Assembly: GCA_023459915.1 (NCBI GenBank)
Contig: JAEWSN010000135.1
Coordinates: 1 to 28,445 of the forward strand
Source of the DNA: Bacillota bacterium
GTDB taxonomy: Bacteria > Bacillota > Clostridia > DSM-8532
Length of the DNA: 28,445 nt
Reading direction: 5' to 3'
This document shows, in pieces, positions 27,741 through 28,445 of the stretch (positions within the stretch are counted from its first letter, which is position 1; each line of letters starts with the position of its first letter). Position numbers and translations under genes: made by a program. The notes under the pieces are model-generated. The model was given only the letters and a program-made list of their open reading frames with translations. It was not told the DNA's origin and made no database searches.

Positions 27741-27766
27741 GGAGCCGGGCGTTGTGCGCCGGCTCC
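27741..27766. other. Strong hairpin in the leader of the small membrane protein gene
   Basis: GGAGCCGGGCG-TTGTG-CGCCGGCTCC folds into ten base pairs with one bulged G and a five-base loop, without a T-run. It lies about 45 bases upstream of the gene at 27810. It may be a leader structure; no regulatory class was recognised. The remaining 27572-27740 has no gene I can support. Confidence 0.5.
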
Positions 27767-27809
27767 GCACGGACTTCCACAAACGACGGTCCAATGAAGG
27801 AGGCGGCTC

Positions 27810-28262
27810 ATGGCAGTGGCAGGTGGCATTTTACTGGTTCTGTTCACATTGGTGATGGCGGTCATCGGTATCGCCGCATATCTGGTGGTCAGCTTTTCCA
27901 TTTACACCATGGCGAAGAATCGGGGCTTGGCGAATCCCTGGCTGGCCTTCGTGCCCATCGCCAACCTGTACATTCTCGCGCAACTCATCCAGACGCTGAA
28001 CATCTTCGGGTTTGAAATTCCCATGTTCACTGTCGTATACCCGTTGGCGGCCGTTGTGGTCGGCCTGCTCGGACAGGTGGATGTGATTGGTCCCATCCTC
28101 AGCCTGGCTTATTTCATCCTGAGCATTGCCGCGCTGAACAAACTGTATCGCATGTATGCGCCGGACAACGCCACCCTGTACACCGTCCTGAGCATCTTCG
28201 GCATCCCGGCCATCATCATCCTGTTCATGATTCGCAACAACACGCCGGTCGAAGCGGCCTGA
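27810..28262 (+). CDS. Small integral membrane protein, unknown function
   Basis: 150 residues with four hydrophobic segments: residues ~5-32, ~43-66, ~70-106 (long, probably broken by VDVIGP) and ~122-140. The first loop reads SFSIYTMAKNRGLANPWLAFVPIANLYILAQL, a pattern common to small uncharacterised membrane proteins of Bacillota. No catalytic or transport motif is seen. AAGGAGG precedes the ATG by six bases. It has no clear gene partner; the FMN riboswitch unit follows downstream with its own promoter. Confidence 0.75.
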   Translation: MAVAGGILLVLFTLVMAVIGIAAYLVVSFSIYTMAKNRGLANPWLAFVPIANLYILAQLIQTLNIFGFEIPMFTVVYPLAAVVVGLLGQVDVIGPILSLAYFILSIAALNKLYRMYAPDNATLYTVLSIFGIPAIIILFMIRNNTPVEAA

Positions 28263-28272
28263 ATCCCACCGG

Positions 28273-28301
28273 TTGCGTGGAACGATGGAACATGGTATGA
28301 T
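28273..28301 (+). promoter_or_regulatory. Sigma-A promoter of the FMN riboswitch unit
   Basis: TTGCGT (28273-28278), exactly 17 bases, TATGAT (28296-28301). The aptamer begins 20 bases after the -10. Confidence 0.75.
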
Positions 28302-28320
28302 TTTCACACAACTGAATGAC

Positions 28321-28443
28321 ATTTCTTCAGGGACGGGTGAAATTCCCTACCGGCGGTGAGCAGTGATGCAAGCCCGCGAGCGCGAGAGCGCAGATCCGGT
28401 TCAATTCCGGGGCCGACAGTACAGTCTGGATGAAAGAAGAAAT
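28321..28443 (+). promoter_or_regulatory. FMN riboswitch (RFN element), complete aptamer
   Basis: Closing stem P1 is ATTTCTTC (28321-28328) with GAAGAAAT (28436-28443). Inside lie the conserved RFN blocks in order: GGGTGAAATTCCC, ACCGGCGGT, AAGCCCGCGAGC, GATCCGGTTCAATTCCGGGGCCGACAGT and AGTCTGGATGAAAG. FMN binding normally shuts off riboflavin synthesis or uptake genes. The expression platform and the controlled gene lie to the right of the window, so ribD/ribU-type identity is not known. Confidence 0.95.
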
Positions 28444-28445
28444 AC

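Overview
The window reads as chromosomal DNA of a GC-rich, anaerobic, low-motility-signal Bacillota (Clostridia-like) bacterium. The evidence is a SigH-type sporulation/transition sigma factor, ZapA, strong AGGAGG ribosome sites, CtsR operators on a small heat-shock gene, an AhrC/ArgR-type ARG box, a two-gene NfnAB electron-bifurcating transhydrogenase, an orphan MsmX-like sugar ATPase and an FMN riboswitch. I cannot name the genus. I see no phage, integrase, transposase, CRISPR array, rRNA or tRNA gene.

Layout. Positions 1-6418 are a cyclic-di-GMP block: the tail of an HD-GYP protein, a beta-CASP metallo-beta-lactamase-fold nuclease, a PAS-PAS-GGDEF-hemerythrin cyclase (minus strand) and a membrane GGDEF-EAL protein. 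Positions 6419-10229 hold a two-cysteine OhrR regulator, argC-argB (minus strand, under a promoter covered by ARG boxes) and metF. Positions 10384-13135 hold the MsmX-like ATPase with a strong terminator, then a P-loop/Asp23-like fusion protein next to sigH. Positions 13341-16960 are a zapA / DUF948-like / U32 peptidase operon. Positions 17103-19375 are a dUTPase translationally coupled to a PocR sensor kinase that is broken into two reading frames.

Positions 19458-23912 (minus strand) are an unusual four-gene cassette: an NTF2/SnoaL-like protein, an 886-residue fusion of a retinol-dehydrogenase-like SDR to a RetSat/CrtI-like FAD enzyme, a LysE-type exporter coupled to it by an ATGA overlap, and a C_GCAxxG_C_C protein. 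This is the best candidate for an undescribed pathway in the window. Positions 24051-26540 are nfnA-nfnB (minus strand). Positions 26845-27571 are a well-defined heat-shock unit: phased A-tracts, two perfect CtsR operators flanking a sigma-A promoter, hsp20 and its terminator. The end carries a small membrane protein and a complete FMN aptamer whose target gene lies beyond the window.

A second theme is short-repeat activity. The 13-bp palindrome GGGGTCWGACCCC occurs five times in full, including a 30-bp perfect palindrome that supplies the nfnB stop codon. Separate 23-, 15-, 14-, 11- and 45-bp tandem duplications sit in leaders, spacers and linkers, and one of them sits in the broken kinase gene. 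All functional calls come from reading motifs by eye; no database search was possible.
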